In this document: piece by piece, positions 42,345 to 53,327 of the stretch | How positions within the stretch are numbered: position 1 is the first letter of the stretch | Layout of the letters: every line of letters begins with the position of its first letter | Assembly (NCBI GenBank): GCA_009667805.1 | Contig: CM019063.1 | Span: 351,812,942-351,876,941, forward strand | Length of the DNA stretch: 64,000 bases | Origin: Leptobrachium leishanense | Lineage: Eukaryota > Chordata > Amphibia > Anura > Megophryidae | Reading direction: 5' to 3' | Program-made: the position numbers and the translations under genes | Notes under the pieces: generated by a model | Told to the model about the DNA's origin: nothing | Database searches by the model: none | What the model saw: only the letters and a program-made list of their open reading frames with translations

Positions 42345-44010
42345 CACATAGGTGGTTTCTCCCACTTGGGTTACCACCCGATAAGGGCCCTACCAGGACG
42401 CCTGCAGCTTATTCTGCCGCTGTGGCTTCAACACCAGGACCTTCTGCCCCACGAGGAATGAGCGGTTGCGGGCAGAGCGGTCGTACCATGCCTTCTGCTG
42501 GGCCTGGGCTGCCTGCATGTTCCCCTGAACTAATTCTGTGAGTTTGGCCAAGCGCTCTCGGAGCTCCAGGACGTAACTCAGGACGGGGAGACCTTCGGCT
42601 TCCTGTCCCCCCTCCCACTGAGCCCTGACTAATAGGCTTGTGCACCGATTTTTTTTTCGGTTCGATTCGGTTCGATTTTTCGGATTTTTAAAATTTTCGA
42701 TTCGGCTCGTTTCGACCGATTTCGGTTTCGATTCGATTCGGTTCGGCTCGTTTTTTGGGTACATTTTGTTTTCAGAACTTCGACCATTTTTCGTATTTTC
42801 GTGTCACTATGCTCGGTTTTTTTATCGACTTTTCGTGATTTCGGAAATTTTCGTTTTTCGGAATTGTACATTTTTCGGAATATCGACCATTTTTCGTATT
42901 TTTCGTGTCACTTTGCTAGTTTTTTTTATCGACTTTTCGTTTTTTCGGAAAATTTTCGGAAAATTTTCGTTTTTCAGAAAATTTTCTTTTTTCGGAAAAT
43001 TTTCGTTTTTCGGAACGTCTGTTCTCCTCGTTTGACACATTTCAAGTCCATTCGAAAAATCGGAAAATATTTCGTTTCGGCTCGGAAAACGTTTCGGATC
43101 TGACATTTTCGGATCTAAAAAGTTTTCGGAAATTCGGCCGCATCCGAAAACGCGAATCGGGAAATTTCGTGAAAATTCCGAAATTCCGAAACCCGAAACG
43201 CACATCCCTACTGACTAAATCTAAGGGACCCCTAACCCTGCATCCGTACAATAATTCGAAGGGGGAGAACCCGGTCGATTCTTGGGGGTCCTCTCGGTAG
43301 GCAAATAACAAGTGGGGTAGGTATTTTTCCCAGTCCTTCCTTTCTTGGGTGAAGGCTCGGATTAGCTGTTTCAGGGTCCCATTAAACCGCTCGCACAGCC
43401 CGTTCGTCTGAGGGTGATATGTGGCGCTGTGAAGCGCCTTAACACCGCACAGGCGCCAGAGCTGTTGGGTCAGCTCAGCGGTGAACTGGGAGCCCTGAAC
43501 AGACAAAATCTCCCGTGGGAATCCTACCCGAGAGAACACCTGTAGGAGGGCATCGGCGATGGTGTCAGCCTGGATGTTGGACAGGGGCACCACCTCGGGG
43601 TATCGGGTGGCGTAGTCCACCACAGTGAGAATATATCTCTTCCCGGTGGCGCTGGGGCAAGGCAGGGGGCCAATTATGTCGACCGCCACCCGACTAAAGG
43701 GTTCTTGTATGATGGGCATGGGGTGCAGTGGGGCTTTCGGGTGCTCTCCGGTTTTCCCCGTGCGACAGTACTCTCGGGCATCCTCACTAAGGCGGGCCAA
43801 AAGAACGCTCGGGTTAACCGGTGTCGGGTCTTGGTCACCCCTAGGTGACTGGCGAGGGGAATGTCGTGGGCCAGTCTGAGGAGCTCCTGTCTAGGGGCCT
43901 GAGGGACTATTAATTGCTTATGGGGAGCCTGTGGCTTCCGAGTGCCCCCCTTGCGGTGTACCTATACAGTAACCCATCCTCCCACTCAATGCTGTCGTCC
44001 CTTACGCCTT
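42345..44010 (-). pseudogene. Gmr1-like integrase, interrupted by a MITE
   Basis: The N-terminal part (44000-43800) includes WEDGLLYRYT and a SHLGVTKT-like histidine box. The core at 43800-43210 has VDIIGPLP (first Asp), AFxxE-type FNGTLKQ with LCERF (catalytic Glu) and HPQTNG. The second catalytic Asp position reads SVQGSQF: a Val (GTT) where the family has Asp. The C-terminal part resumes at 42624-42390 (ELRERLAKL, WYDRSARN, FLVGQKVLVL) beyond the 578-bp MITE. A stop follows at about 42388. It is inactive on three counts. Confidence 0.8.
42633..43210. mobile_element. hAT-like MITE made of CGAAA/TTTCG repeats
   Basis: Ends TAGGCTTGTGCACCGA and, from the other side, TAGGGATGTGCGTTTCGG. It has a perfect 8-bp target duplication CTGACTAA (42625-42632 and 43211-43218). 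The interior is almost wholly TTTTCGGAA-type simple sequence. It splits the integrase of the Gmr1-like element. Confidence 0.85.
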
Positions 44011-44269
44011 CTGGGCCCTTGCCGGCCCAGTCGCGGTACCTCTCTAGGGTGGGGTCGGTCTGAGTCTGGTGTCGGAGGGTGGCCGGGGAGCTCCAAGTGA
44101 GGGGGTGGTCAGGTCGAGGGGGTGTGGTCTCGTTTGGTCGGGGTTTTGGAGGTTTGGGAGGTTTGGGTTGTGGTCTCACCTGGGTCCCGACTGGAGTGCC
44201 GTGGTTGTTCCGGTGGCTCTGTTGCCGTGTGGTCACCGGGGCTGCCGCGTCCGTGGCGTAGGCCGAGAC

Positions 44270-44581
44270 CAAGCATCCCAGGTTGTTCCCAAGGAGGATT
44301 TCAGCCGGTAGTTGGTCTAGTAAACCCACCCTCACGGATCCCTCCCCAGACCCCCAATCAAGGTGGACTCGGGCAGTAGCGAGTCAAAGCACTTTTCCTC
44401 CGGCCACGCGGACAGCGACGGTGTGGTCTAGCCGGTTCTTTTTGGATATCAGGTGGTGGCGCACGAGTGTGATGGTGGCGCCGGAGTCTCGGAGGCCCTC
44501 CCGTTGATCCACACCGCCTGTCGGTGGTGTTGGCAGTTTGTCGGCCGATGCAGCTTGTACGGGGCCGGCCTCGTGCAGCAT
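44270..44581 (-). pseudogene. Gmr1-like aspartic protease
   Basis: LRDSGATITLVRHHL carries the DSGA active-site motif (about 44490), and VGLLDQLPAEILLGNNLG (about 44320-44270) is the conserved C-terminal strand region. A frameshift near 44385 separates them. It cleaves the polyprotein in living elements. Confidence 0.75.
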
Positions 44582-44679
44582 CCCCCATTCTTCCTGGGGG
44601 TCTCAATACGGGGATTCGGTCTGGTAACAGTGGGCCGCAGGTGGTGCTCGGGGGGGTCCCCGCAGCGGGGGAGGTTGGT

Positions 44680-45726
44680 TGGGACAGTTCTGACGGTAGT
44701 GCCCCACCTGGCCGCACCCGTAACATCAGATGGTAACCGTAGAGTGGGAGCAGTTTGTCGGTCTGGGTGCGGGCCAGCGAATCGGTGGCTCCGGGGGAGG
44801 GGTGGGTAGTGTGGGTTGAAGAGGTGGGGGTCGTTCTGCCCCATTGGGTTTCCGTGTGTCCGTATACTCATCTGCCCAGGTAGCCACTTGCTGCACCGTC
44901 TGGGGCTTCTTGTCCCTCACCCACTCCCGTACTGCCGTGGCGGTGTGGTCGAAGAATTGTTCGAGGAGGAACAGCTGGGTGATGTCTTCCACGGTTCGAG
45001 CTTTGCTCCCTGCGAACCAGGTCTTCAGGTCTCTTTGCAGCCGGTGTGCCCACTCCACATGGGTAGTGCCGTTGGGCCGGCGTGAGTTCCGGAACTTCAT
45101 CCGGCTGGCTTCGGGAGTGACGGCAAAGCGGGCCAGTAAGGTTTGCTTTACCTGCTCGTAGTCCTGGGCTTCCTCGTCTGGGACGGTTCGATAGGCCTCC
45201 GCAGCTCGTCCGGTCAACTTACAGGCCAGAATCCCGACCCAAGCGGAACGTTGAACCTCGTGTATTTGGCACGACCGCTCAAAGTCTTGGAGGAAGCTCT
45301 CAATCTCTTCCTCCGCCTCGTTAAAAGTCTTGAAGACCTGGAAGGGTACCTTCCGGGCCGCTGGTCTCTCGGGGTTGGGGCTCTCCACTCTCTGGTATTG
45401 GATTTCTGCCAGCCGTAGCTCATGCTGGCGCACCCTCTCCCGCTCTTCCTCTTGCGCGATTTCTTGAACAATATTCTGGAAGGTGGCTTCCGTCGGGGCG
45501 GCTCCGTAAGCCGCTGCCCGCTGCTGTACCTTCTTCTGGAAGGAATTTTCAGAGATGGGTGCCTGGGGGGCGTCGGTGGTGGGGGTGCGGGCGTGGCCCT
45601 CTCCCGCTGATCCATGTCCTTTAGCTCTTCGACCAGAGCATCCTTGGTTTTCGAGCCCGCGGTCCCTCCACGGCTCTCCAGCAGATCTCGCAGAGTGTCT
45701 CGTTTACAGCTGGCGTAGGCTGCCAT
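44680..45726 (-). pseudogene. Gmr1-like Gag with SCAN-related capsid
   Basis: Starts at ATG 45726, just after the 5' LTR. An N-terminal SAP-like helix pair (TLRDLLESRGG, ALVEELKDMD) is followed, after a frameshift near 45420, by capsid coding. Its C-terminal half, EWAHRLQRDLKTWF, QLFLLEQFFD and VREWVRDKKPQTVQQVA, closely resembles the SCAN dimerisation domain. A zinc knuckle CYGCGQVGHYRQNC lies near 44728-44684 in a shifted frame. The vertebrate SCAN domain is known to derive from this type of gypsy capsid. Confidence 0.8.
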
Positions 45727-45783
45727 GCTGATATGAGGGTCTCTTCCGGGGGTGCAGAGAGCTATCCCACTGCTTGTCACCAA

Positions 45784-46519
45784 TGTGACGGAATGGTGTG
45801 TCCGCCTGCGGTCCTGCTCCTATCTGACCCCCTTGATGGCGTCCGGTCTGACTACCGAGTGGCTCGGCACTCGGCGTCTCGAGCAGCCTGATTTACTGAC
45901 CTCTTGTTGGTGTGGAGGTGGCTGCTGGGCTGACTTGAGGCTCCTTTTCCTGGGATAGACGTGATGTAGAAGGCCGCTGAGTGCCTTCTAGGTGCAATGT
46001 GATAAGCCCTGAAATAACTCCCCAGACGAGGCTGTATGACTTTAAAACAGGGACTGCTTTATGAAGGGTTTGGGCAGATGCATTTATACACACAACACAA
46101 AAGCATTTGGTAACCCTCAGACATGTCCAGACTTGAATGAGACAATCGGATTTGCATACTATGGCATTCTTACATCAGCAGACTACACACACACACAGAG
46201 AGCTAATGCACACAGTAATTAGCATACAATTGAATTTCAACACAGCCTTTCAATCCTAGCAACCAAGGGAAAATATAATACATTTAAATGCATCACACCA
46301 TTTCACATCTGAATCCACACTCATACAATGCAGGATACATGTTAATACCTCACACTCTAATAAAAACCACACCAGTAAAACCACATCTAGAAATGAAATA
46401 AAATGTCCATACACTTAAACGCACAACCGAAATATAAAAGGAAAAAATGGTCTTTAAAATTGTCTGAGTTTTTAGTCACGTGGCTCGCTGGAAGGAGCGC
46501 TCAGGTCTGTTCCGTGACA
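45784..46519 (-). repeat. 5' LTR of the Gmr1-like element
   Basis: 736 bp, TGTGACGG...GTGACA on the plus strand, with TG/CA ends, next to target copy AGTAG at 46520. Interior AT-rich. Confidence 0.8.
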
Positions 46520-46524
46520 AGTAG

Positions 46525-47010
46525 CACCTGGTTCTCTGAGCTGCAAAGCGAATGTCCGCATCAAGCAGGTCGTTAAGCGCTCTGCGTTTGGATACTAATA
46601 AGGCATAGTCTGAAGGGAGGGCAGAGGAATGATGTGAGAGCTCAAGGTCTCTAATTTCTGTAAATAAAGCACAAAGTTTCCCCAAGCTTTCCCTTTTAAG
46701 AGCGGTGGCTTTGCTAATGAGCACTCCCCTAAGGACCGCTTTGTGAGCTTCCCATGTAGTAGGGAATGGCACCTCAGAGTGTTCATTGTCCGAAAAGTAG
46801 TTGCTTAGACATGTTGTAATGTCTTTGCGAATGGTAGGGTCTTGCAGCAGGGTCGTGTTTAGGCGCCACTGACGTTCTGAGGGGCGGGATAAAGTGATTA
46901 GCAGTAGGCAGTGATCCGACCAGGATTGTGCTTGTATGGCTGAATCTACCACGCTAAGCATCATGCATTGTTGGACAAACACGTAATCCAGCCTCGAGTA
47001 CGAGGAATGC
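46525..47010 (-). pseudogene. L1-Tx1 copy A ORF2: endonuclease end and linker
   Basis: Encodes SSYSRLDYVFVQQC (conserved SR-x-D-Y box), SDHCLLLITL (catalytic SDH) and the helical linker to QRTRCY. It is bounded on the right by the chromovirus and on the left by the Gmr1-like element. Confidence 0.85.
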
Positions 47011-47139
47011 ACGGGTGTAAGGACAGAGGCTTGAACCCCTGTGTGGTGTTGGGTGTATGGACCCCAATAGCAAGCCGAAAGAGGAGACCAGAAGGAATAT
47101 AACTAATAGAGCTTTACTGAAGGAAACAAAATATAAGTC

Positions 47140-47370
47140 CAGAACAAAACGTAATGCAAGTTTCTTTGGTGGAAATAAAGTCCAGAATACACGTAATGCA
47201 AGGCTTCTTTGGCAGAAATAAAAGTCCAGAATAAACGTAATGCAAGGTTTCTTTGGCAGAAATGAAAGTCCAGAATAAACGTAATGCAAGGTTTCTTTGG
47301 CAGAAATGAAAGTCCAGAATAAACGTAATGCAAGGTTTCTTTGGCAGAAATGAAAGTCCAGAACGGAAAG
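47140..47370. repeat. LTR minisatellite 1, unit about 44 bp
   Basis: Five units of AAACGTAATGCAAGGTTTCT then TTGGCAGAAATGAAAGTCCAG. The same array recurs at 52279-52509 in the other LTR. Confidence 0.9.
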
Positions 47371-47489
47371 TCGTAGGGATTTGAGGACAGGGTCCGGTAC
47401 TGATGTCGTGGAGACAAGCCTGGGAATGGAACGGGCACTGTGATGGCAAGTTTGGAATGGAAGTAAAGCTGGTACCGTGGCAACCGGAA

Positions 47490-47710
47490 CAGAAGCAGGA
47501 CTTGCACTTTGGAAGCAGGAACGGAAGTCGGACTGGCACCTTGGAAGTAGGGCGAAAGCAGGATTGGCACCTTGGAAGCAGGAACGGAAGTCGGACTGGC
47601 ACCTTGGAAGCAGGGCGAAAGCAGGACTGGCACCTTGGAAGCAGGAACGGAAGTCGGACTGGCACCTTGGAAGCAGGGCGAAAGCAGGACAGGCACCTTG
47701 GAAGCAGGAA
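47490..47710. repeat. LTR minisatellite 2, unit about 30-60 bp
   Basis: Repeats of GGCACCTTGGAAGCAGG alternating AACGGAAGTCGGACT and GCGAAAGCAGGACT. It recurs at 52629-52849. Frames with repeated HLGSRNG or GTLEAG are translations of this repeat. Confidence 0.9.
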
Positions 47711-47845
47711 ACGGAAGTCAGGATGTCCTTAGCGTAGCACGAAGGGAACCACTGGGTAACGTGGTGGAACCACAGTATAACCTGGTTAGTGAGCTGGAGA
47801 AAGCGGCAGGTTTAAATAGGGTTCAGGGAATCATACGAACACCGT

Positions 47846-49180
47846 TCACCTGCGCTTGATCGACGGCTTGGAAGGATAACGGAGATGAAAGGCACGAACC
47901 TTTGCAGGAGCATGGACGCTGGCACTGGGTTCCCAGGATCGTTCTTCAGGACCGTATCCCTTCCAGTGAACCAGGTATTCTAACCTGCCGTAACGGAGTC
48001 TCAAATCCAGAATGCGTGATATCTCGAATTCCTCTTCTCCAGATACGGGCACAGGAACAGGTGGTTTAGCATTCCGATCGGGAAACGGATTCTCATGCCA
48101 GGGTTTCAAGAGAGATACATGGAAGACAGGATGGATCCTGTAGGAAGGAGGAAGAGTTAAGCGGGCCGCAACGGAGTTAACCATTCTGAGGACCGGGAAC
48201 GGGCCAATGTAGCGAGGACCCAGCTTCTTTGAAGGGCAATCCACACGGAGATGAGCCGTGGATAGTAACACCTTATCTCCAGGTCCATACACAGGAGCTT
48301 CTTTGCGACCACGATCAGCATATTTCTTTTGGTTCTGCTGGGCTAGTCGTAGCTGATGGCGTAGCGTTCGTAGTTGACCGCGTAGGGTTCTCAAGCGGGT
48401 TGACACTTCTGGAACTGGAGTGTTGAGCGGCATTTCCGGAAGAGTGCTAGGATGATAACCATAGTTGGCAAAGAAAGGTGAGAAACGAGTTGATGAATGT
48501 ACCTGATTATTGTACGCAAATTCAGCAGTTGGTATGACATCCAGCCAGTCGTCCTGGAGATGCGTGGTGAAGCAACGAAGATATTGTTCTAGCGTCTGAT
48601 TTGTCCGCTCCGTCTGGCCATTACTCTGTGGATGAAAGGCTGAAGAGAGACACCTCGCAATTTTTAAGCTACGACACATTTGGGACCAGAAACGGGAAGT
48701 AAACTGAGATCCTCTATCAGTAACAATGGAACGAGGAGTACCATGGAGTCGGAACACCTCCTTGATGAACAAGGTGGCTGTTTCAGCCGCTGTGGGTAGG
48801 CCTACCGCTGGTATGAAATGGGCCATCTTGGTGCAGCGGTCTACCACCACCAGGATGGTGGTGTAGCGATGTGAAGGGGGAAGATCTACTATAAAGTCCA
48901 TCGAAATGTCTTTCCACGGATGCAGCGGTGGAGCCAGGGGTTGTAGAAGACCAGCAGGATGGGTGCGGGGTTGTTTGTTGCGTGCACAGACAGAACAAGA
49001 GGATACAAAGGCGACGATGTCTTTCTTCACGGATGGCCACCAGAAGTACCGATATACGGCATCTATGGTTTTCTTGATGCCACCATGTCCAGCGGCCGGG
49101 GATGTCGTGGGAGTGTTGCAATACCTGTAGACGAATCTCAGGAGGGACGTATATTTGTTCGCCATGATAGAAGAGACCAT
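47846..49180 (-). CDS. Chromovirus integrase with chromodomain
   Basis: 444 codons. The zinc-binding HHCC region is within residues 30-65 ([15 protein letters not shown]). The DDE core has [21 protein letters not shown] and [15 protein letters not shown], all three acidic residues present. The C-terminal chromodomain [12 protein letters not shown]...[19 protein letters not shown] (about 385-430) would target integration to marked chromatin. The real 5' part lies in the RNase H frame, with a one-base shift at the GGGG run 49098-49101. The stop codon is supplied by the joined LTR. Confidence 0.9.
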   Translation of the reverse strand: MVSSIMANKYTSLLRFVYRYCNTPTTSPAAGHGGIKKTIDAVYRYFWWPSVKKDIVAFVSSCSVCARNKQPRTHPAGLLQPLAPPLHPWKDISMDFIVDLPPSHRYTTILVVVDRCTKMAHFIPAVGLPTAAETATLFIKEVFRLHGTPRSIVTDRGSQFTSRFWSQMCRSLKIARCLSSAFHPQSNGQTERTNQTLEQYLRCFTTHLQDDWLDVIPTAEFAYNNQVHSSTRFSPFFANYGYHPSTLPEMPLNTPVPEVSTRLRTLRGQLRTLRHQLRLAQQNQKKYADRGRKEAPVYGPGDKVLLSTAHLRVDCPSKKLGPRYIGPFPVLRMVNSVAARLTLPPSYRIHPVFHVSLLKPWHENPFPDRNAKPPVPVPVSGEEEFEISRILDLRLRYGRLEYLVHWKGYGPEERSWEPSASVHAPAKVRAFHLRYPSKPSIKRR

Positions 49181-49565
49181 CGTTGGATATGAGCCCCTGG
49201 ATGTCAGTCGGTGGTTGAAGACTATATTTCTTTATATTGTCTATTAAGGACCCTTGAGAAGCGCAGAAGAAGTCGTTAGGTAGGATGGAGTCGGTTTGTG
49301 TGGTGGAAGGAAAGGCGTCTGAGTCGTACCGACGGGAAAGGGCATCTGCCTTACCATTTCTTACTCCAGGTCTGTAGGTGATATGCAACAGAAAGCGGGC
49401 GAAGAATAACGCCCATCTGGCTTGTCGAGGTCGCAATCTTTTGGCGGTGCGGAGATATTCCAAATTACGGTGGTCCGTGTAGACGACCACAGGATGTTTT
49501 GGCCCCTTCGAGGAGGTGTCTCCATTCCTCAAGGGCACTCTTGATTGCCAGGAGTTCTTTCTCAC
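48783..49565 (-). CDS. Chromovirus RNase H region (frame-shifted segment)
   Basis: Useful coding spans about 49510-49105: [26 protein letters not shown] and [15 protein letters not shown], the gypsy RNase H C-terminal blocks and linker. The frame is entered by a shift at the TTTT run 49497-49500 and left at 49098. Beyond 49098 this frame is spurious. Confidence 0.8.
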   Translation of the reverse strand: MRKNSWQSRVPLRNGDTSSKGPKHPVVVYTDHRNLEYLRTAKRLRPRQARWALFFARFLLHITYRPGVRNGKADALSRRYDSDAFPSTTQTDSILPNDFFCASQGSLIDNIKKYSLQPPTDIQGLISNDGLFYHGEQIYVPPEIRLQVLQHSHDIPGRWTWWHQENHRCRISVLLVAIREERHRRLCILLFCLCTQQTTPHPSCWSSTTPGSTAASVERHFDGLYSRSSPFTSLHHHPGGGRPLHQDGPFHTSGRPTHSG

Positions 49566-50600
49566 CTATACTGTAATTCTTTTCGGCTGGGGTAAGACGT
49601 CTGGAATAAAAGGCCACGGGATGCAGAAGGTTCTTGATTCCGGATTTTTGGGAGAGTATCGCTCCTAGGGCAATATCAGAGGCGTCGGTTTCCAGGGAAT
49701 ATGGCAGGTTGATGTCTGGCTGTTTCAGGATTGGGGCTTGGGTGAAGCTTTCTTTCAGTTTATTGAATGCCCGCTGAGCTTCTTCAGTCCAACAGAATCT
49801 CACATCTTTCTTGGTCAGGGAGGTGATGGGTGCGGTGAGATGAGAGAAGGACCGAATGAAGCGACGATAAAAATTGGCGAATCCCATAAATTGCTGAACC
49901 ATCTTTTTGTCTCTGGGTGTCGGCCAGTCCAGGATTGCCTTGATTTTGGCTTTATCCATTTCGATATGTCCTGGTGATAAGACATATCCCAGAAATTCTA
50001 TAGAGGACTTTTCGAAGGTGCTCTTTTCAATTTTACCGTATAACTTATGTTGACGGAGACGAGATAGCACAAGACGGACGTGTTGCGTATGTTCTTGGAT
50101 GGTTCGAGAGTACACCAGGAGATCGTCGAGGTAGACCACAAGGAAGGTATCCAGAACGTCGCGGAAGATATCGTTGAGAAAATGCTGGAAGGCGGCTGGA
50201 GCATTACATAACCCAAACGGCATGACGAGATACTCGAAGTGACCGTATCGGGATCGGAAGGCGGTCTTCCACTCGTCTCCTTCTCTCATGCGGACCAAGT
50301 TGTACGCTCCGCGAAGATCAATCTTCGTAAAAATACACGCATCCTTCACCCTATCGAGTAGTTCAGGAATCAATGGGAGCGGGTATCGGTTCCGTACTGT
50401 GATTGCGTTTAGTGCCCGATAGTCAACGCAAGGGCGGAGACCGCCGTCTCTTTTCCCAACGAAGAAGATACCTGCTCCAGCAGGAGAGGTGGAGTGCCGG
50501 ATGAATCCTTTTGCGAGACTGTCTTCGATATAGTCCTTTAGAGACTGTGATTCGGGAACAGACAGGTTAAAGATACGTCCGTGGGGTATGGGTGCTCCTG
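49465..50600 (-). CDS. Chromovirus reverse transcriptase and RNase H start
   Basis: The frame is open from about 50600, without an ATG, as expected for an internal polyprotein part. RT motifs: [15 protein letters not shown] (about 50450), [42 protein letters not shown] with intact YLDD, and EFLGYVLS. RNase H begins with [18 protein letters not shown] and continues to the shift at 49497. It copies element RNA into DNA. No internal stop. Confidence 0.9.
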
Positions 50601-51926
50601 GAAGAGGTCAATAGGACAGTCGTACTCTCTGTGTGGAGGAAGTGTATCGACCCCTTTTTTCTCAAATACGTCTTGAAAGTCTGAATATTTAGGTGGCAGT
50701 GTGGAAGATGGATAGGTGGAAAAGGCGACTTTCTCGGAGTTGGAGCCGTTCATGCAGTGGACTCGGCAGTGACAGGATGGAAAGGAAACGGTATTGGAAG
50801 ACCAATCAATATACGGGTTGTGGGTACGAAGCCAAGGAAGTCCCAGTACTATAGGAAATAGGGGGGAAGGAACGATATCCCACTGAAGACTTTCTTGGTG
50901 CTTGGTTCCGATTAGGAGCTTCAAGAGGATGGTTTCATGGGTAACTGGACCGGTGCGTAGGGTGCTTCCATCTACCATATGCAGAGGTACGGGTTTCTTT
51001 TTTAGTTGGGTAGGAACAGCCAAGGAGGTGGCAAGGGATAGATCAAAGAAGCTGTTACTGGCTCCGGAGTCGATGATGGCGTTCAATTCAACGCTTCTAT
51101 CTCCCCACTGTAAGGTGACAGGAATAGTTAGGTGAGTAGAAGCGGAGCCGACCACACTTTGCAGAGAGGCAATAGTAAGATGGCTCTTACCTCTTTCAGA
51201 AGGACGTGGTGGTCGTGTAGGGCAGCCACGTAACAGGTGACCTGGTTGGCCGCAGTATAGGCAGAGATTCTGGGTGCGACGTCTATCACGCTCAGAGGAC
51301 GACAGCGGACCTTTAATAGTGCCAATCTCCATGGGTTCGGGACTTGAAGAGGAGGAGGTCGGTCGTGGAGAAGTCACAGGGGAAGGTTCGTGTCTTCGAG
51401 GAGGCGTGAAAGGAGTATTAGAGAGTCTCTCTTGACGTCGTTCTCTGAAGCGCTGGTCCAAGACCAGAGACTGGGTGATCAAGGCCTCCAAGGAAGTAGG
51501 TACTCCTATACGAGCCAATTCGTCTTTCAGTTGTTCGGAAAGACCATGACGAAAGTGATCTTTAAGGCCCACATCATTCAGGCCTGTATCGGCTGCCATC
51601 GCCCGGAACTCAGAGATGTAGTCCTCCACCGGTCGCCTTCCTTGTTTTAGATGTCGGATGGTGGTTAAAGCAGCAGAAGACCTTAGGGGGTCATCATAGA
51701 TAGGATTCATAGCCCGGACGAAGGAACCCCAGGAAGTCAATAGGGGGCTTCCTTCACGTAGTAACTGGAAGGCCCATTCCTGTGGAGGTCCAGACAGTAA
51801 GGAGATGGCTGACCTCACCTTCACAGAGTCTGATCCATAGGTACGTGGGCACAGTGAAAACATGAGCTCACATGCGGTGATGAACGTACGATACCTTGTG
51901 CGATCACCGGCAAATCGTTCAGGCAT
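50538..51926 (-). CDS. Chromovirus Gag-protease
   Basis: 462 codons as read. The capsid-like region (residues 1-165: [36 protein letters not shown]) is followed by a Ser/Pro-rich hinge, the zinc knuckle [14 protein letters not shown] (222-235), and an aspartic protease with [11 protein letters not shown] (DSGA at 286-289) and [17 protein letters not shown]. It ends in the protease-RT linker REYDCPIDL, where a one-base shift near 50603 breaks it. A shift at the GGGG run 51936-51939 separates about 30 upstream Gag codons, so the real start lies further 5'. Confidence 0.9.
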   Translation of the reverse strand: MPERFAGDRTRYRTFITACELMFSLCPRTYGSDSVKVRSAISLLSGPPQEWAFQLLREGSPLLTSWGSFVRAMNPIYDDPLRSSAALTTIRHLKQGRRPVEDYISEFRAMAADTGLNDVGLKDHFRHGLSEQLKDELARIGVPTSLEALITQSLVLDQRFRERRQERLSNTPFTPPRRHEPSPVTSPRPTSSSSSPEPMEIGTIKGPLSSSERDRRRTQNLCLYCGQPGHLLRGCPTRPPRPSERGKSHLTIASLQSVVGSASTHLTIPVTLQWGDRSVELNAIIDSGASNSFFDLSLATSLAVPTQLKKKPVPLHMVDGSTLRTGPVTHETILLKLLIGTKHQESLQWDIVPSPLFPIVLGLPWLRTHNPYIDWSSNTVSFPSCHCRVHCMNGSNSEKVAFSTYPSSTLPPKYSDFQDVFEKKGVDTLPPHREYDCPIDLFQEHPYPTDVSLTCLFPNHSL

Positions 51927-52154
51927 GTTGACTCTGGGGTTCGGGAGCGGGCAGATCCACCTGCTGTATCACAGAGCCAGATGGTGATGGAGGTAATGCA
52001 GCATTCTCAGCACAGCTTCTTTCCTTATGCAATAAGGTTCTTGGCCGGTTTGTAGTTTCTGTACCACCTTGGTTAGTGCTGATACCTGTTCTGTAAGTAC
52101 AGCAAGGATTTAGTTCGAGCTTGCGGGTTCCATGTTTTTTAAACCAGGTTATTC

Positions 52155-53322
52155 TGTAAGGACAGAGGCTTGAACCCCTGTGTGGTGTTGGGTGTATGGA
52201 CCCCAATAGCAAGCCGAAAGAGGAGACCAGAAGGAATATAACTAATAGAGCTTTACTGAAGGAAACAAAATATAAGTCCAGAACAAAACGTAATGCAAGT
52301 TTCTTTGGTGGAAATAAAGTCCAGAATACACGTAATGCAAGGCTTCTTTGGCAGAAATAAAAGTCCAGAATAAACGTAATGCAAGGTTTCTTTGGCAGAA
52401 ATGAAAGTCCAGAATAAACGTAATGCAAGGTTTCTTTGGCAGAAATGAAAGTCCAGAATAAACGTAATGCAAGGTTTCTTTGGCAGAAATGAAAGTCCAG
52501 AACGGAAAGTCGTAGGGATTTGAGGACAGGGTCCGGTACTGATGTCGTGGAGACAAGCCTGGGAATGGAACGGGCACTGTGATGGCAAGTTTGGAATGGA
52601 AGTAAAGCTGGTACCGTGGCAACCGGAACAGAAGCAGGACTTGCACTTTGGAAGCAGGAACGGAAGTCGGACTGGCACCTTGGAAGTAGGGCGAAAGCAG
52701 GATTGGCACCTTGGAAGCAGGAACGGAAGTCGGACTGGCACCTTGGAAGCAGGGCGAAAGCAGGACTGGCACCTTGGAAGCAGGAACGGAAGTCGGACTG
52801 GCACCTTGGAAGCAGGGCGAAAGCAGGACAGGCACCTTGGAAGCAGGAAACGGAAGTCAGGATGTCCTTAGCGTAGCACGAAGGGAACCACTGGGTAACG
52901 TGGTGGAACCACAGTATAACCTGGTTAGTGAGCTGGAGAAAGCGGCAGGTTTAAATAGGGTTCAGGGAATCATACGAACACCGTTCACCTGGGACTCGCA
53001 GGTGGAATTGAGATACCTGAGTGCTTGGCAGATTAATTGGTGGTATGCGAGGATCTTCAGTGCAGGTGGAATGCAGTACCTTAACTTGACCAGCAGAGGG
53101 CGCCAGAGTACCTGAGTTTTCATGTTCCAGGATGGACGATCGCGCATGCGCGCCCGACCTCCGCTCAGATGGATCGCGGAGACGGCGTGGGACGCATCTT
53201 GGATCTCCTCCCTCGAGCTGCAGGCCGGAACCAGGGAGCGACGCGCCACGAGGGACCTCAGGTGAGTCTGCCAGGCGTCCCAACATGGCGGCCGCGGTCC
53301 GACCGCGGCGCGGGGCATCACA
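52155..53322 (-). repeat. 5' LTR of the chromovirus, complete
   Basis: 1168 bp, with TG/CA ends when bounded by the target copy ACGGG at 53323. The part 52988-53322 is GC- and CpG-rich, ends near GCGCGGGGCATCACA, and is absent from the other LTR. Confidence 0.85.
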
Positions 53323-53327
53323 ACGGG

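Larger units (their letters stand above)
42212..46519 (-). mobile_element. Gmr1-like Ty3/gypsy LTR element, RT-less
   Basis: Flanked by the 5-bp target duplication AGTAG (42207-42211 and 46520-46524). The right copy of the LTR (45784-46519, 736 bp) is the 5' LTR. The left copy keeps only 128 bp (42212-42339), with about eight differences. Order on the minus strand is gag, protease, integrase, then LTR. No RT or RNase H motif is present. Gmr1-like elements place integrase before RT, so loss of one 3' block (RT-RNase H plus most of the LTR) explains the structure. A candidate primer-binding site TGGTGACAAGC follows the 5' LTR directly. Confidence 0.8.
47016..47848 (-). repeat. 3' LTR of the chromovirus, internally truncated
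   Basis: Identical in my reading to 52155-52987. At 47848-47852 it joins the end of the integrase frame, so the TGA that ends pol comes from LTR sequence. It contains two internal minisatellites. Confidence 0.85.
47016..53322 (-). mobile_element. Chromovirus (Ty3/gypsy with chromodomain), recent insertion
   Basis: Flanked by target duplication ACGGG (47011-47015 and 53323-53327) inside L1 ORF2. The 5' LTR is at 52155-53322 (1168 bp, TGTAAGGACAG...GCATCACA on plus). The 3' LTR is at 47016-47848 and lacks about 335 bp of its inner end, together with the polypurine tract. The shared 833 bp appears identical. The coding order gag-protease-RT-RNase H-integrase-chromodomain is that of vertebrate Sushi-type chromoviruses. 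Coding is broken only by four single-base shifts (about 51936, 50603, 49497 and 49098), three of them at four-base runs. Confidence 0.9.

Noticed and set aside
47103..47732. Frames of 109-197 codons on both strands, repeated exactly at 52242-52871
   Set aside because: They lie inside the chromovirus LTRs and translate LTR minisatellites; duplication reflects the LTR pair.
49105..51939. Programmed frameshifting in the chromovirus
   Set aside because: The shifts fall inside conserved domains, not at gag-protease or protease-RT borders with slippery sites, so mutation or sequencing error is more likely.
52988..53322. CpG-rich block as a host promoter
   Set aside because: It is the outer part of the chromovirus 5' LTR, bounded by the target duplication.
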